Below are positions 1 to 8,903 of a DNA stretch of 64,000 bases, one piece after another. Within the stretch, counting starts at the first letter, position 1; each line of letters starts with the position of its first letter. Position numbers and translations under genes: made by a program. Source of the stretch: Pseudovibrio sp. Tun.PSC04-5.I4 (lineage in GTDB: Bacteria > Pseudomonadota > Alphaproteobacteria > Rhizobiales > Stappiaceae); the NCBI RefSeq assembly GCF_900104145.1, contig NZ_FNLB01000006.1, forward strand, positions 3,236,501-3,300,500. The letters are read 5' to 3'. The notes under the pieces are model-generated. The model saw only the letters and a list, made by a program, of their open reading frames with translations, was not told the origin of the DNA and searched no databases.

Positions 1-329
1 AATTGCTCGATGTGACGGTGTTTAATCGCTTTCGTGAAGGCCGCTGGTGGAAAGCACCGGTGATCTCTTCCACGCTTGGGACTATGCTAGATACAGCGCT
101 GTTCTTTAGCCTTGCGTTTGCAACTCAGTTTGCATTCTTGGGTTATTACGATGCATTCGCGGTAGAAGTTGCTCCACTATTTGGTGTTTTTGCACTGGAG
201 GTCCCTCGTTGGGTTTCTTGGGCATTGGGTGATTTCAGCGTAAAGATCATTGTTGCGATGAGCATGTTGATCCCCTACCGCATTGCACTTGGTGTTATTG
301 GCGCTTTGCCAACACCGCAGCGCGGATAA
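1..329 (+). CDS. Queuosine precursor transporter (YhhQ/VUT family), C-terminal part
   Basis: Only the last 108 codons are in the window; the reading frame is already open at base 1, so the start lies outside. The visible part has three hydrophobic segments. It carries the family-typical stretch with FNRF..G.WWKAP followed by ISST.GT..DTALFF, which I recognise from inner-membrane transporters that salvage queuosine precursors (preQ0/preQ1) for tRNA modification. It ends in a short polar tail. A good hairpin terminator follows 21 bases after the stop, so this is the last gene of its unit. Family assignment is fairly safe; the substrate is inferred from the family. Confidence 0.8.
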   Translation, partial: LLDVTVFNRFREGRWWKAPVISSTLGTMLDTALFFSLAFATQFAFLGYYDAFAVEVAPLFGVFALEVPRWVSWALGDFSVKIIVAMSMLIPYRIALGVIGALPTPQRG

Positions 330-349
330 GCTTTCAACTATAAGAATTT

Positions 350-383
350 CAAAAGGCATCGGATTATCTCCGGTGCCTTTTTT
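350..383 (+). terminator. Rho-independent terminator
   Basis: An AAAAGGCATCGG / CCGGTGCCTTTT stem with a six-base loop is followed by a T-run. It ends the queuosine-transporter unit. Because the left arm begins with an A-run it may also stop leftward transcription from the phytase-like gene. Confidence 0.85.
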
Positions 384-392
384 GTTGTGTCA

Positions 393-1514
393 TTAAGATG
401 GCTTGGACTTGGGAGGTGGCACGATCTTCACTTCTGCCGGAGCAGGGGAGAATGGCTCTCTGTGAGGCTCCAGATCAGTCAGCACGAACCGCAGCAGCAA
501 TGTGCGCTGCAGGAATGATCTGTTGTCGTCTGACATCAAAGAGATCACCGTTTCACCATAGGCATTTATGTGGACGCTGAGTGCTTCCATATTATCAATC
601 TGATAACTGAAATCCGCAGTGAGAAGCGTTTTGCCGGTGTGGAGATGGTTGGGCCTGAGGTTGTTGCCATCCAGCTGCCTGATGCGCATTCCGAGCCCTT
701 CAGACAGGTTGAAGAGGCGTTCCAGAATGAGCATGTCGCCGTTTGGCAGGAACGCTGCATCGGTGATGTCGAAGTTGCCTTGCTTTTCAATCCAGAACTT
801 GCCCGGTTGCGGGCCGCCTATGATCCAGGCTGGTCTGTTGTGCTTAAGGCTCTTGCCGCGTTCTGCAATGGTGATGATGGATCCGAAAACCGGCGAGTTG
901 GCAGGAGCAACAGCAACGGCTTCCAGGCTTTTGTTCTTGGCTAGGGCTCTGATTTCTTTGGGAACAAGCAGGTGCTTGGCGCGCTCTTCTCCAGTTGGCA
1001 GGCGGAGCGGGTAGCTCAGGATGCCACCTTTGCCTTCATGACTGACAAAGATGCGTGGATCATTGGTTGAGCCGCCTACGCTCAAGCCTTCTGTATCGGC
1101 CTTGTACGTGCGCTTTAGCTTCTGGCCCTTGCTATCTAACAGAGTGGCGGTTTCCGCGTTCCGGAGCTTTAGAGGCTTTCCTCTGGCAGATTGTGAGAGC
1201 TCTGCTCGCAACCAGTGTCCGCGATCGGATACGGCGAGAATACCGCTGCCATTGTTGAGGGTTACAAGACCGGAATATCCCCCAAAACGATCGTTGGAAC
1301 TTGTGAGTTCCAGCCCGCCAAGAAACGTCAGCGACCCAAATTGTTGGGATAGACCGCCTGAAAACTTGAACCTGTCGATGGTGCGGGAGTGGATTTTCAT
1401 GGGTTGGAAGCCACTCTCCTGAGCAAGCGCTTCCCGAAGTGGCAGGGTCGTAGCGGCGGCACATGTGGCGGCTGCCGCTACTCCAGACAGAAATTTCCGC
1501 CTTGTTATTTTCAT
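393..1514 (-). CDS. Tat-exported phytase-like esterase (esterase-like activity of phytase family)
   Basis: A 373-aa protein with a twin-arginine signal: T-R-R-K-F-L at residues 4-9, an alanine-rich hydrophobic core and an AxA-type cleavage site near residue 31. It is therefore probably folded in the cytoplasm and exported to the periplasm. The remainder looks like the phytase-like esterase domain (PF13449), a beta-propeller-like fold. Landmarks are a SDRG motif near residue 97 and an N-P-N-G-D-x-L-I-L-E-R stretch in the C-terminal half. Its start overlaps the cobT stop by four bases, so it is translationally coupled as the last gene of the cobS-cobT transcript. The substrate is unknown and the link to cobalamin synthesis is only positional. 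Confidence 0.8.
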   Translation of the reverse strand: MKITRRKFLSGVAAAATCAAATTLPLREALAQESGFQPMKIHSRTIDRFKFSGGLSQQFGSLTFLGGLELTSSNDRFGGYSGLVTLNNGSGILAVSDRGHWLRAELSQSARGKPLKLRNAETATLLDSKGQKLKRTYKADTEGLSVGGSTNDPRIFVSHEGKGGILSYPLRLPTGEERAKHLLVPKEIRALAKNKSLEAVAVAPANSPVFGSIITIAERGKSLKHNRPAWIIGGPQPGKFWIEKQGNFDITDAAFLPNGDMLILERLFNLSEGLGMRIRQLDGNNLRPNHLHTGKTLLTADFSYQIDNMEALSVHINAYGETVISLMSDDNRSFLQRTLLLRFVLTDLEPHREPFSPAPAEVKIVPPPKSKPS

Positions 1515-3394
1515 CGGCGACCGCGTGACTTGCCGCGATCTTTACCACATTTTTCGTCAAACAAATCAGCAAGTTGATCGGTCATGGCGCCGGCTAATTC
1601 CTCTGCATCCACAATGGTAACAGCGCGGTTGTAGTAGCGTGTCACATCGTGGCCGATGCCGATTGCAATGAGTTCAACCGGGGATCTGTTCTCGATCTCA
1701 TCGATAACACGACGCAGATGCTTTTCCAGATAGTTGCCCGGGTTCACCGAGAGCGTGCAATCATCCACTGGCGCACCGTCGGAAATCATCATGAGGATGC
1801 GGCGACGTTCCGGGCGTGCAAGCAGGCGCTTGTGTGCCCAGTCCAGAGCTTCTCCGTCGATGTTTTCTTTCAGGAGGCCTTCGCGCATCATTAAGCCGAG
1901 ATTGCGCTTGGCGCGGCGCCAAGGTGTATCTGCCGACTTGTAGATGATGTGGCGCAGATCATTGAGGCGGCCGGGTTGTGGTGGCTTGCCGTCTTTGAGC
2001 CATGCCTCGCGAGATTGCCCGCCTTTCCACGCTTTGGTGGTGAAGCCGAGGATCTCTACCTTCACCCCGCATCGTTCCAGCGTACGTGCCAGAATATCAG
2101 CACATGTTGCAGCAACGGTGATCGGGCGACCCCGCATGGAACCGGAGTTATCCAGCACTAGAGTTACCACTGTATCGCGGAACTCTGTGTCATTTTCCCA
2201 TTTAAACGCAAGTGGTTGTAATGGGTCGATAACCACGCGGTGGAGGCGGGCACTGTCGATGATGCCTTCTTCCAGATCAAAATCCCAAGACCGGTTTTGC
2301 TGCGCCATAAGTTTACGTTGCAGGCGGTTTGCCAGACGGGAGACTGCGCCGGATAGAGATGCAAGTTGCTTGTCGAGGAAACCACGGAGGCGGTCGAGCT
2401 CTTCCTGATCGCACAGATCTTCTGCTGCTATGACTTCGTCAAAAGCCTGTGTAAAGACGCGGTACTCATCAGGAGAAGGTTGGTTGGATAATGGGTGGTC
2501 CTGGCGTTCTTGTTCGCCCGGCTCTTCCGCCTGATCGGACATGTCGTCATCCGAGATGTCTTGCATCTCACCGTCCATGCCTTCAGTTTCGCCACTTTCC
2601 TGCTCTTCGCCGGAAAGTTCCATTTCTTGTGGTGCGCCGTCTTGATCGCCTTGATCTTCCTGCATGTCGCCAGAAGCATCAGACCGATCATCGTCATCCT
2701 GCTGGGTTTCCTGGTTGTCCTCGTCCTGTGGGTCGTCGCCGAGTTCGTCCGCCATGTCGAGGGAGGTCAGGAGATTGCGCATCTGCTTGGCAAATGCTTT
2801 TTGATCTTCAATGCGGGTGATGAGTTTGTTGAGGTCGTGGTCTGCTTTTTCCTCAACGAGCGGGCGCCACATATCCACCATGCGCTTTGCGCTGTGGGGG
2901 ACCTCGCGACCTGTTAGACGTTCGCGCACCAGCAGAGCGATTGCATCCTGCATCGGGGCTTCGTCTATTGTGGAGACTTCGGCGTAATTGCCTTTGAAGT
3001 AACGATCTTCCAGCATGGCGTCGATGTTATCACCGGCACCAGGCATGCGAATCGCACCAAGAGCTTCCACGCGCGCTTGCTCAACAGCGTTGAAAATAGC
3101 GCGTGCGTTTTCGCCTTCAGGAACATGTTTTGTATGAACTGCGGGATCATGACAGGCGAGGCGCAATGCCATGGAGTCGCCTAGTCCACGTGTGATGGCG
3201 ACTTCTTCGCTTGTCATCGTGCGGGAAGGTTCCGGCAGGCGTATGCGCCCGCTGGTCATTCCCGGTTTATCCGGCGTAAAAACAACCTCCAGCTCAGGCT
3301 CACCAGCAATGGCTCTAACGGTAGAGCCTATTGCGTGCTTGAATGGCTGGCTGGCAGGTTTGTTCTTAGCTGAGGAGTTGCTGGGTCCTGCCAT
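1511..3394 (-). CDS. cobT: Aerobic cobaltochelatase subunit CobT
   Basis: A 627-aa protein, the usual length for CobT, which joins CobS and CobN to insert cobalt into hydrogenobyrinic acid a,c-diamide in aerobic vitamin B12 synthesis. The N-terminal third is globular. A strongly acidic Asp/Glu/Gln-rich segment spans about residues 218-310. The C-terminal half is a von Willebrand A domain with the metal-ion site D-N-S-G-S starting at about residue 415. The start lies 11 bases after the cobS stop with a GGGGAG-type ribosome site, so the two are co-transcribed. No cobN is in this window, so the third subunit must be encoded elsewhere. Confidence 0.95.
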   Translation of the reverse strand: MAGPSNSSAKNKPASQPFKHAIGSTVRAIAGEPELEVVFTPDKPGMTSGRIRLPEPSRTMTSEEVAITRGLGDSMALRLACHDPAVHTKHVPEGENARAIFNAVEQARVEALGAIRMPGAGDNIDAMLEDRYFKGNYAEVSTIDEAPMQDAIALLVRERLTGREVPHSAKRMVDMWRPLVEEKADHDLNKLITRIEDQKAFAKQMRNLLTSLDMADELGDDPQDEDNQETQQDDDDRSDASGDMQEDQGDQDGAPQEMELSGEEQESGETEGMDGEMQDISDDDMSDQAEEPGEQERQDHPLSNQPSPDEYRVFTQAFDEVIAAEDLCDQEELDRLRGFLDKQLASLSGAVSRLANRLQRKLMAQQNRSWDFDLEEGIIDSARLHRVVIDPLQPLAFKWENDTEFRDTVVTLVLDNSGSMRGRPITVAATCADILARTLERCGVKVEILGFTTKAWKGGQSREAWLKDGKPPQPGRLNDLRHIIYKSADTPWRRAKRNLGLMMREGLLKENIDGEALDWAHKRLLARPERRRILMMISDGAPVDDCTLSVNPGNYLEKHLRRVIDEIENRSPVELIAIGIGHDVTRYYNRAVTIVDAEELAGAMTDQLADLFDEKCGKDRGKSRGRR

Positions 3395-3405
3395 GGAACT
3401 CCCCT

Positions 3406-4392
3406 TTAGCTCATGACGATGTTTGCCGCTGATTCAGGGAGGTCTTCCCCAAAACAACGCTGGTAGAATTCAGCGACCAGCGCTTGCTCGGTTTCATCAC
3501 ATTTGTTGAGGAATGTCAGACGGAATGAAAAGCCGATATCACCAAAGATTTCAGCGTTTTCCGACCATGTGATCACTGTACGTGGGCTCATCACAGTGGA
3601 GAGCTCGCCGTTCATGAACGCGCTACGGGTCATGTCAGCTACACGAACCATCTTAGAGACGATGGAGCGGCCTTCAGCACCTTTGTAGTGCGGAGACTTC
3701 GCCAGAACGATCTCTACCTCTTGGTCGTGAGGCAGGTAGTTCAGTGTGGTGACGATTGACCAGCGATCCATCTGACCTTGGTTGATCTGCTGTGTACCGT
3801 GGTAGAGACCGGACGTATCACCAAGACCAACGGTGTTCGCGGTTGCGAACAAACGGAAGGCTGGATGGGGGTTGATCACGCGGTTCTGGTCGAGGAGGGT
3901 CAAGCGACCGGAAACCTCAAGAACGCGCTGGATTACGAACATCACGTCTGGACGGCCTGCATCGTATTCATCGAACACAAGTGCAACGTTGTTTTGCAAA
4001 GCCCAAGGCAGGATACCGTCCTTGAACTCAGTGACGGTGTGACCGTCTCTAACAACGATGGCATCTTTACCAACGAGATCAATCCGAGAAATGTGGCTAT
4101 CGAGGTTTACGCGCACACAAGGCCAGTTAAGGCGGGCTGCGACCTGCTCGATGTGAGTTGATTTACCGGTCCCATGGTAACCGGAAACCATAACACGGCG
4201 ATTTTTAGCAAAGCCTGCGAGGATTGCTAATGTGGTTGGGCGATCAAAGAGATAGTCTGGATCAAGTTCTGGAACATGCTCGTTCGGCTCTGCGAACGCT
4301 TGCACTTCCAAGTCGCTATCAATTCCAAAAACTTCGCGTACAGAAATTGTTTCGGTCGGCAGGGATTGAGCGGTCTGTATCGTATCTATCAT
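3406..4392 (-). CDS. cobS: Aerobic cobaltochelatase subunit CobS (AAA+ ATPase)
   Basis: A 328-aa AAA+ ATPase that supplies ATP hydrolysis to the CobNST cobalt chelatase. Walker A is GYHGTGKST at residues 71-79. Walker B is LVFDEYD around residues 138-144. A sensor-type ATANT stretch and an arginine-finger region follow, as in MoxR-like ATPases. The length matches CobS of Rhizobiales. It sits between a J-domain gene upstream (87-base gap) and cobT downstream (11-base gap). The order J-domain-cobS-cobT with bolA divergent is common in alphaproteobacteria. Confidence 0.95.
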   Translation of the reverse strand: MIDTIQTAQSLPTETISVREVFGIDSDLEVQAFAEPNEHVPELDPDYLFDRPTTLAILAGFAKNRRVMVSGYHGTGKSTHIEQVAARLNWPCVRVNLDSHISRIDLVGKDAIVVRDGHTVTEFKDGILPWALQNNVALVFDEYDAGRPDVMFVIQRVLEVSGRLTLLDQNRVINPHPAFRLFATANTVGLGDTSGLYHGTQQINQGQMDRWSIVTTLNYLPHDQEVEIVLAKSPHYKGAEGRSIVSKMVRVADMTRSAFMNGELSTVMSPRTVITWSENAEIFGDIGFSFRLTFLNKCDETEQALVAEFYQRCFGEDLPESAANIVMS

Positions 4393-4479
4393 TTTTCCTC
4401 CGCGGCCCCACGTCGAAATCGGGGTAATGAAAATCTAGAAACTCAAGAGCAATTTGGAAACTAGGCATTAGGTTAAAAC

Positions 4480-5100
4480 CTAGCAGTAACCGGATTTCTT
4501 GAGCACGTTATAAGCCTGAATAATTTCGCGCAGACGGTCTTCCGAGGAGCGGTCACCGCCGTTTGCGTCTGGATGATGAATCTTTACCAGTTCTTTATAA
4601 CGGGATTTTACCTCGGCGCCACGGGCAGTTACCCTGAGGTTCAGTGTTTCAAATGACCTTTTCTCAAGTGCCAACACCTTACGCTGCGGTTCCTTAGATT
4701 CGCGACTGCCGCCAGCTCCGCCACCAAGAAAGTCATGTGGGTCGGAGATGCCATCCTGTCCGATATCGGTTCGGCTGCCATCTCGGGCATTTGCGGCATC
4801 GGCCTGGGAGTTTACACCCATTTTCCAGGTTGGACGATGGCCGGTCATGCTGTCGCGCTGATAGCTGCGAACCGAGTCGTCATCCATGCCGGAAAAGTAA
4901 TTATATGATTTATTGTAGGCCTTTACGTGGTCTACGCAAAAATGAAAGTACTGGCCTTCATGGTCGCGACCTTTCGGTGCTTTATGAGTGCCGGGTTGGT
5001 CGCAGCCATCCCACTCGCAGGACGGGCCTTTTTGGCTTGCCTTGCGTTCTTTGCCGGGTTTAACGCGAATACTATCGAAAATGGAGGATGCTTGCTTCAT
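4480..5100 (-). CDS. J-domain protein (DnaJ-like, C-terminal J domain)
   Basis: A 206-aa cytoplasmic protein whose last 55 residues form a J domain, with the Hsp70-stimulating HPD tripeptide at residues 176-178 and helix IV ending in Y-N-V-L-K. The N-terminal part carries a C-D-Q-P-G-T-H-K-A-P stretch and an FHFC.DHV motif, a Cys/His set that may bind a metal. This is a type III J protein, not DnaJ itself: it lacks the Gly/Phe and zinc-finger regions. It is the first gene of the leftward cobS-cobT unit and divergent from bolA. Its client is unknown. Confidence 0.85.
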   Translation of the reverse strand: MKQASSIFDSIRVKPGKERKASQKGPSCEWDGCDQPGTHKAPKGRDHEGQYFHFCVDHVKAYNKSYNYFSGMDDDSVRSYQRDSMTGHRPTWKMGVNSQADAANARDGSRTDIGQDGISDPHDFLGGGAGGSRESKEPQRKVLALEKRSFETLNLRVTARGAEVKSRYKELVKIHHPDANGGDRSSEDRLREIIQAYNVLKKSGYC

Positions 5101-5136
5101 TTTTGCGGTTTTCAGTTGCCTTGCGATTGGGTTAGG

Positions 5137-5154
5137 ACCTGCGTTAAAGCAGGT
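5137..5154. other. Perfect short palindrome in the J-domain/bolA divergent promoter region
   Basis: ACCTGC-gttaaa-GCAGGT, with six-base arms and a six-base spacer, lies in the 132-base gap between the divergent J-domain and bolA genes. There is no T-run, so it is more likely a protein-binding site or RNA hairpin than a terminator. Regulator unknown. Confidence 0.3.
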
Positions 5155-5232
5155 AGCCGATATAAATAGAAAAAACTGACCCCGTTAGGCAAGGCCTTGA
5201 CTGCGCTTTCCTTGGTGAGAGATAAATAATAC

Positions 5233-5493
5233 ATGAGCACAAGAGACATTATGAACACAAAACTGGAAGCAACGTTTAACCCGCAGCTTCTTGAAGTCAC
5301 CGACGAATCCGAGAACCACCGCGGTCATGGAGGCTGGCGGGAAAGGGGACAAACCCACTTCCGAATAAAGATCATATCCACAGCCTTTGAGGGTATGACT
5401 CGGGTCGCTATGCACCGTGCAGTAAACGAATGCCTCGCAGACGAAATCGCTGGCGGCGTTCATGCACTCGCTATCTCGGCTAAATCTCACTAA
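5233..5493 (+). CDS. bolA: BolA family protein
   Basis: An 86-aa protein of BolA length. Hallmarks are the H-R-G-H-G-G region, the T-H-F-R-I-K-I strand and the R-V-A-M-H-R-A-V-N helix. These surround the conserved histidine used with monothiol glutaredoxins to bind or transfer [2Fe-2S] clusters. The M-S-T-R-D start at 5233 resembles homologues better than the internal Met at 5251. It is divergent from the J-domain gene and followed by a strong terminator at 5619. Whether it acts in iron regulation or in cell shape and stress cannot be told from sequence. Confidence 0.88.
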   Translation: MSTRDIMNTKLEATFNPQLLEVTDESENHRGHGGWRERGQTHFRIKIISTAFEGMTRVAMHRAVNECLADEIAGGVHALAISAKSH

Positions 5494-5618
5494 CACTATT
5501 TGGCTTAGTTGAGCTCAGAAATCAATGCAGCAAATGATTAAAGCGGTTTGCGTTGCTATGTGAGCGGATTTGAATGAATTGCGTTGTTTTTGCGTTGAGT
5601 TGTAAAAGTTGGATATGC

Positions 5619-5645
5619 AAATGGGCCCGCTGGGGCCCATTTTTA
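5619..5645 (+). terminator. Rho-independent terminator after bolA
   Basis: ATGGGCCC-gctg-GGGCCCAT is followed by TTTTT on the plus strand. It lies just past the end of the leftward transporter-like gene, so it may also fold in that transcript, where the trailing T-run is poorer. Confidence 0.85.
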
Positions 5646-6941
5646 TTTGGAAACTTTTGTCGCGTCCTGAGACGGATTGAGTGCCATCATGCGTAATCGC
5701 GTGATGCGGTTCTTTTCTCTGCTCAGAACGGTAAAACGGAATCCATGGAACGTGAAGATCTGGCGTTCTTCTGGAATCATTTTTGCTTCGTGAATGACGA
5801 GGCCGGCGATGGTCGTTGCCTCTTCGTCCGGCAGGTGCCATTCGGTCGCGCGATTGAAGTCGCGAATCGGAACCGAGCCTTCCACGATCACAGAGCCGTC
5901 TGTCTGTGGATTTAATCCCGGTAGTTCGATGTCGTGCTCATCTGCGATTTCACCGACGATCTCTTCCAGAATATCTTCCAGAGTAACAAGGCCCATCACT
6001 TCGCCGTATTCATCAACGACGAGTGCGAAGTGGGTTTTGCGCTTCAAAAAGGCGTTGAGCTGGTTTTGCAGGCTGGTGGTGTCCGGCACGAACCAAAGCG
6101 GGCTCATGACTTTTTCCAGTTCGAACTGCTCTGCATCGCCTTTTACAGTCGCTATGGCCCGTAGAACGTCCTTAGCGTGCAAAAGACCCACCATGTTGTC
6201 CGGATCATCACGCCAGAGCGGAATGCGCGTGTACGGGCTTGCCAGCACGTCCTTGATGAGTTCATCCGGTGGAAGATCTGCATTCAGCGCAAACAACTTG
6301 GTGCGGTGAACCATAACATCGGAGACTTCCAGCTCGGCGAGGTCCAGCAGTCCACCAATCCGGTCTCTATCGGCTTTGATCAGGGCACCTTCTTTGTGCT
6401 GAAAGTCTAGCGTGCCGCGCAGCTCTTCATGGGCTGAGAGAACCGCGGTGGTCTCATCAATCCGAATGCCGAAAATGCGCAGTACAAGGCGAACGATGAC
6501 CTCGATTGCAGCAACAATTGGCCCGAAAATGATGACAAGCCAATGAACCACAGGAGCAACACTGAGCGCGAATTTTTCCGCGTTTGAGATGGCCCATGTT
6601 TTTGGAAGCACTTCGGAGAAGATCAAAACCATAAGGGTCATAACAATTGTCGCATAGGCGACGCCTGCATCTCCGAAATACTTCAACATCAAACTGGTTG
6701 CGAGTGCTGAGGCAAGAATGTTGACAAGGTTGTTGCCAAGCAGAAGGGCGCCAATCAGACGTTCGCGGTATTCGATTAGCCGAGCAACAAGGATCGCTCT
6801 TTTATTGCCGGATTTCTCCAGCGCATGCATGCGGGCTCGTGACGCGGCTGTCAGGGCCGTTTCTGACCCGGAAAAAAAGCCCGAAAGGACGAGCAAAAGC
6901 AGGATGGCGACAATGGAAACCCAAAGTGGGATGTCCGTCAT
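5643..6941 (-). CDS. HlyC/CorC family protein (CNNM transmembrane domain plus CBS pair)
   Basis: A 432-aa inner-membrane protein. The N-terminal CNNM (DUF21) domain has about four membrane segments (residues 8-30, 65-85, 90-115, 130-160) with the S-G-F-F-S-G-S-E-T-A-L signature near the start. A CBS-domain pair spans roughly residues 205-330, and a C-terminal CorC/HlyC domain spans about 345-425. The family is linked to magnesium/cobalt efflux or resistance; the name hemolysin is historical. It overlaps the aroB stop by four bases and is the last gene of aroK-aroB-corC. Confidence 0.9.
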   Translation of the reverse strand: MTDIPLWVSIVAILLLLVLSGFFSGSETALTAASRARMHALEKSGNKRAILVARLIEYRERLIGALLLGNNLVNILASALATSLMLKYFGDAGVAYATIVMTLMVLIFSEVLPKTWAISNAEKFALSVAPVVHWLVIIFGPIVAAIEVIVRLVLRIFGIRIDETTAVLSAHEELRGTLDFQHKEGALIKADRDRIGGLLDLAELEVSDVMVHRTKLFALNADLPPDELIKDVLASPYTRIPLWRDDPDNMVGLLHAKDVLRAIATVKGDAEQFELEKVMSPLWFVPDTTSLQNQLNAFLKRKTHFALVVDEYGEVMGLVTLEDILEEIVGEIADEHDIELPGLNPQTDGSVIVEGSVPIRDFNRATEWHLPDEEATTIAGLVIHEAKMIPEERQIFTFHGFRFTVLSREKNRITRLRMMALNPSQDATKVSK

Positions 6942-8062
6942 TTGCCAAGTTTCTCCTCAAGAAACGCGCGAAGGGGTTCCGCGCTTACAGTTTTATCGAC
7001 ATAGGAAGTGCCGATGCCTTTTGTAAGGATAAAAGTGAGTTGACCACGACTTACTTTTTTATCCTGCGCAATTAAATCCATAAAAGTATCAATTGGAGGT
7101 AACTGGCCGGGGATCTGGTTGATGCGTGTTGGCAGGCCAACCAATTCAAGGTGGTCAATCACTCGCTTGGTATCTTCAGGCGGGCATAAACCCAGCTGCT
7201 CTGAAAATTCATGGGCAAGGACCATGCCGATGGAAACGCCTTCACCGTGAACCAGACGCTCTGTTTCATAAGCGACGGCACCTTCCAGTGCGTGTCCGAA
7301 GGTGTGGCCGAGATTGAGCAGAGCGCGGTTGCCTGATTCCAGTTCATCCGCTGCAACAACGGCTGCTTTTGCGCGGCACGCGTGGGCAACGGCTTCTTCG
7401 CGCTCAGGTCCACCAGAAAAAATGCCTTCCCAGTTTTCTTCCAGCCACAAGAAGAAGTCTGAATCATTGATCAGGCCGTATTTGGCAACTTCTGCATAGC
7501 CTGAGCGGAAGTCACGTGGGCTCAAAGTATCCAGAACAGATGTGTCCGCCAGAACCAGTGCAGGTTGGTGGAAAACGCCGAGTAGGTTTTTGCCATGACG
7601 GGAGTTGATGCCGGTTTTTCCGCCAACTGAACTATCGACCTGAGCAAGTAAAGTGGTTGGGATCTGGATGAACTTCATGCCACGGCGCACAACACCAGAG
7701 ACGAAGCCAGAGAGATCGCCGACAACACCGCCGCCCAGTGCAACAACAGCATCACCGCGCTCCAGACGCAGGGCGAGAATATCATCGCAGAGGCGCTCAA
7801 GCATCTCAAAGCGTTTGGTTCTTTCACCAGCCGGGACGATGAGCACGCTGTAATCGACGCCAGCGTCCTTAAAACTTTTTTCCAGCGTTTTAAGGTGAAG
7901 CTTTTCAACTGTCTCATCTGTGATGATGACTGTTTTAGCGCCGGGAAGACGGGAGGCGATTTCTTCGCCTGCGCGTTCCATAAGATTACGACCAATGAGG
8001 ATTGGGTAGCTACGGTCGCCCAAATTGACGTTGACCACCGTTGCATTTTTCAATTCAGTCAC
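6938..8062 (-). CDS. aroB: 3-Dehydroquinate synthase
   Basis: A 374-aa enzyme that converts DAHP to 3-dehydroquinate, the second step of the shikimate pathway, using NAD+ and a divalent metal. The nucleotide-binding GGGVVGDLSGFVS stretch is followed by the strongly conserved PTTLLAQVDSSVGGKTGIN region. Metal-ligand histidines occur in NLGHTFGHA and in the H-G-E-G motif. It overlaps aroK by four bases at its start and the CorC-like gene by four at its end, which implies tight translational coupling. Length and motifs are normal. Confidence 0.97.
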   Translation of the reverse strand: MTELKNATVVNVNLGDRSYPILIGRNLMERAGEEIASRLPGAKTVIITDETVEKLHLKTLEKSFKDAGVDYSVLIVPAGERTKRFEMLERLCDDILALRLERGDAVVALGGGVVGDLSGFVSGVVRRGMKFIQIPTTLLAQVDSSVGGKTGINSRHGKNLLGVFHQPALVLADTSVLDTLSPRDFRSGYAEVAKYGLINDSDFFLWLEENWEGIFSGGPEREEAVAHACRAKAAVVAADELESGNRALLNLGHTFGHALEGAVAYETERLVHGEGVSIGMVLAHEFSEQLGLCPPEDTKRVIDHLELVGLPTRINQIPGQLPPIDTFMDLIAQDKKVSRGQLTFILTKGIGTSYVDKTVSAEPLRAFLEEKLGK

Positions 8063-8703
8063 TTTTCAACCCCATTGTCTTCCGATGCCTCTTCGGAAAG
8101 AGGCGGTAGGCCGTTTTCAAGCACGATCAGGATTTCTTCCATGACAGCTTCATGGGTTACATCCAGCGACCAGATCGACATGTCCGCTTCTGCATAAATT
8201 GGATAGCGCTCGTCCATCAGCTTTTGCATGGTTGCTTCCGGGTCCGGCGTTTGCAGCAGTGGTCTTGTCGGGCGTTTGCGCACCCGTGTCATGATCACCG
8301 GCAATTCTGCCTTCATCCAGATAGACACGCCTTTTTCCTTGATGCTGGAGCGGGTGTCCTCATTCATGAATGCGCCGCCGCCAGTTGCGAGAATCTGCGG
8401 GCCTTCATCCAATAAACGTGCGATGACCCGTTTTTCTCCCTGACGGAAGTAGGATTCGCCGTGCTCTGCGAAGATTTCCGAGATGGAGCGGTCTGCCGCT
8501 TTTTCGATCTCGTTATCTGCATCCACAAAGGAGAGGGACAGGTATTGCGCCAAGCGGCGGCCTACCGTTGATTTGCCACATCCCATTATGCCTACGAGAA
8601 CTATCGGTTTTGTGCCAAGGCGCTTCAAAATATTCTGCTGCCGTTGACGTCTTTTATCTGACTTTGTGTCGTTTGCAGTCACGCCACGTCCTCGCCGATT
8701 CAT
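8059..8703 (-). CDS. aroK: Shikimate kinase
   Basis: A 214-aa enzyme that phosphorylates shikimate at O3. Walker A is GIMGCGKSTVG around residues 38-48. The shikimate-binding D-A-D and F-R-x-G-E-K motifs and the G-G-G-A stretch are all present. An N-terminal extension of about 30 basic residues precedes the domain (M-N-R-R-G-R...), as in several alphaproteobacterial versions. It is the first gene of the leftward aroK-aroB-corC unit. The promoter should lie in the 200-base gap before the divergent microprotein gene at 8904. Confidence 0.95.
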   Translation of the reverse strand: MNRRGRGVTANDTKSDKRRQRQQNILKRLGTKPIVLVGIMGCGKSTVGRRLAQYLSLSFVDADNEIEKAADRSISEIFAEHGESYFRQGEKRVIARLLDEGPQILATGGGAFMNEDTRSSIKEKGVSIWMKAELPVIMTRVRKRPTRPLLQTPDPEATMQKLMDERYPIYAEADMSIWSLDVTHEAVMEEILIVLENGLPPLSEEASEDNGVEK

Positions 8704-8903
8704 CTATTCTTACTACTAGCCTTTGACATTATCACACCGCTTCCTGTCAAGGCTCTAGGGCAATCTGTGTTATTCGCACCATGAACTACGTGTTTGGCTT
8801 GAACCTTTGCAGGTAAACGGTCTATTTTTGGTTGTGAAGCATAATGCTGCAGCTCACCACTTGCATGTGATCTAGGATATATACGGGAGACACAGGTTCT
8901 GCC

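Noticed and set aside
4393..4479. Possible cobalamin riboswitch ahead of cobS
   Set aside because: The gap is only 87 bases, lacks the B12-box and any of the conserved cobalamin-riboswitch elements, and sits inside an operon.
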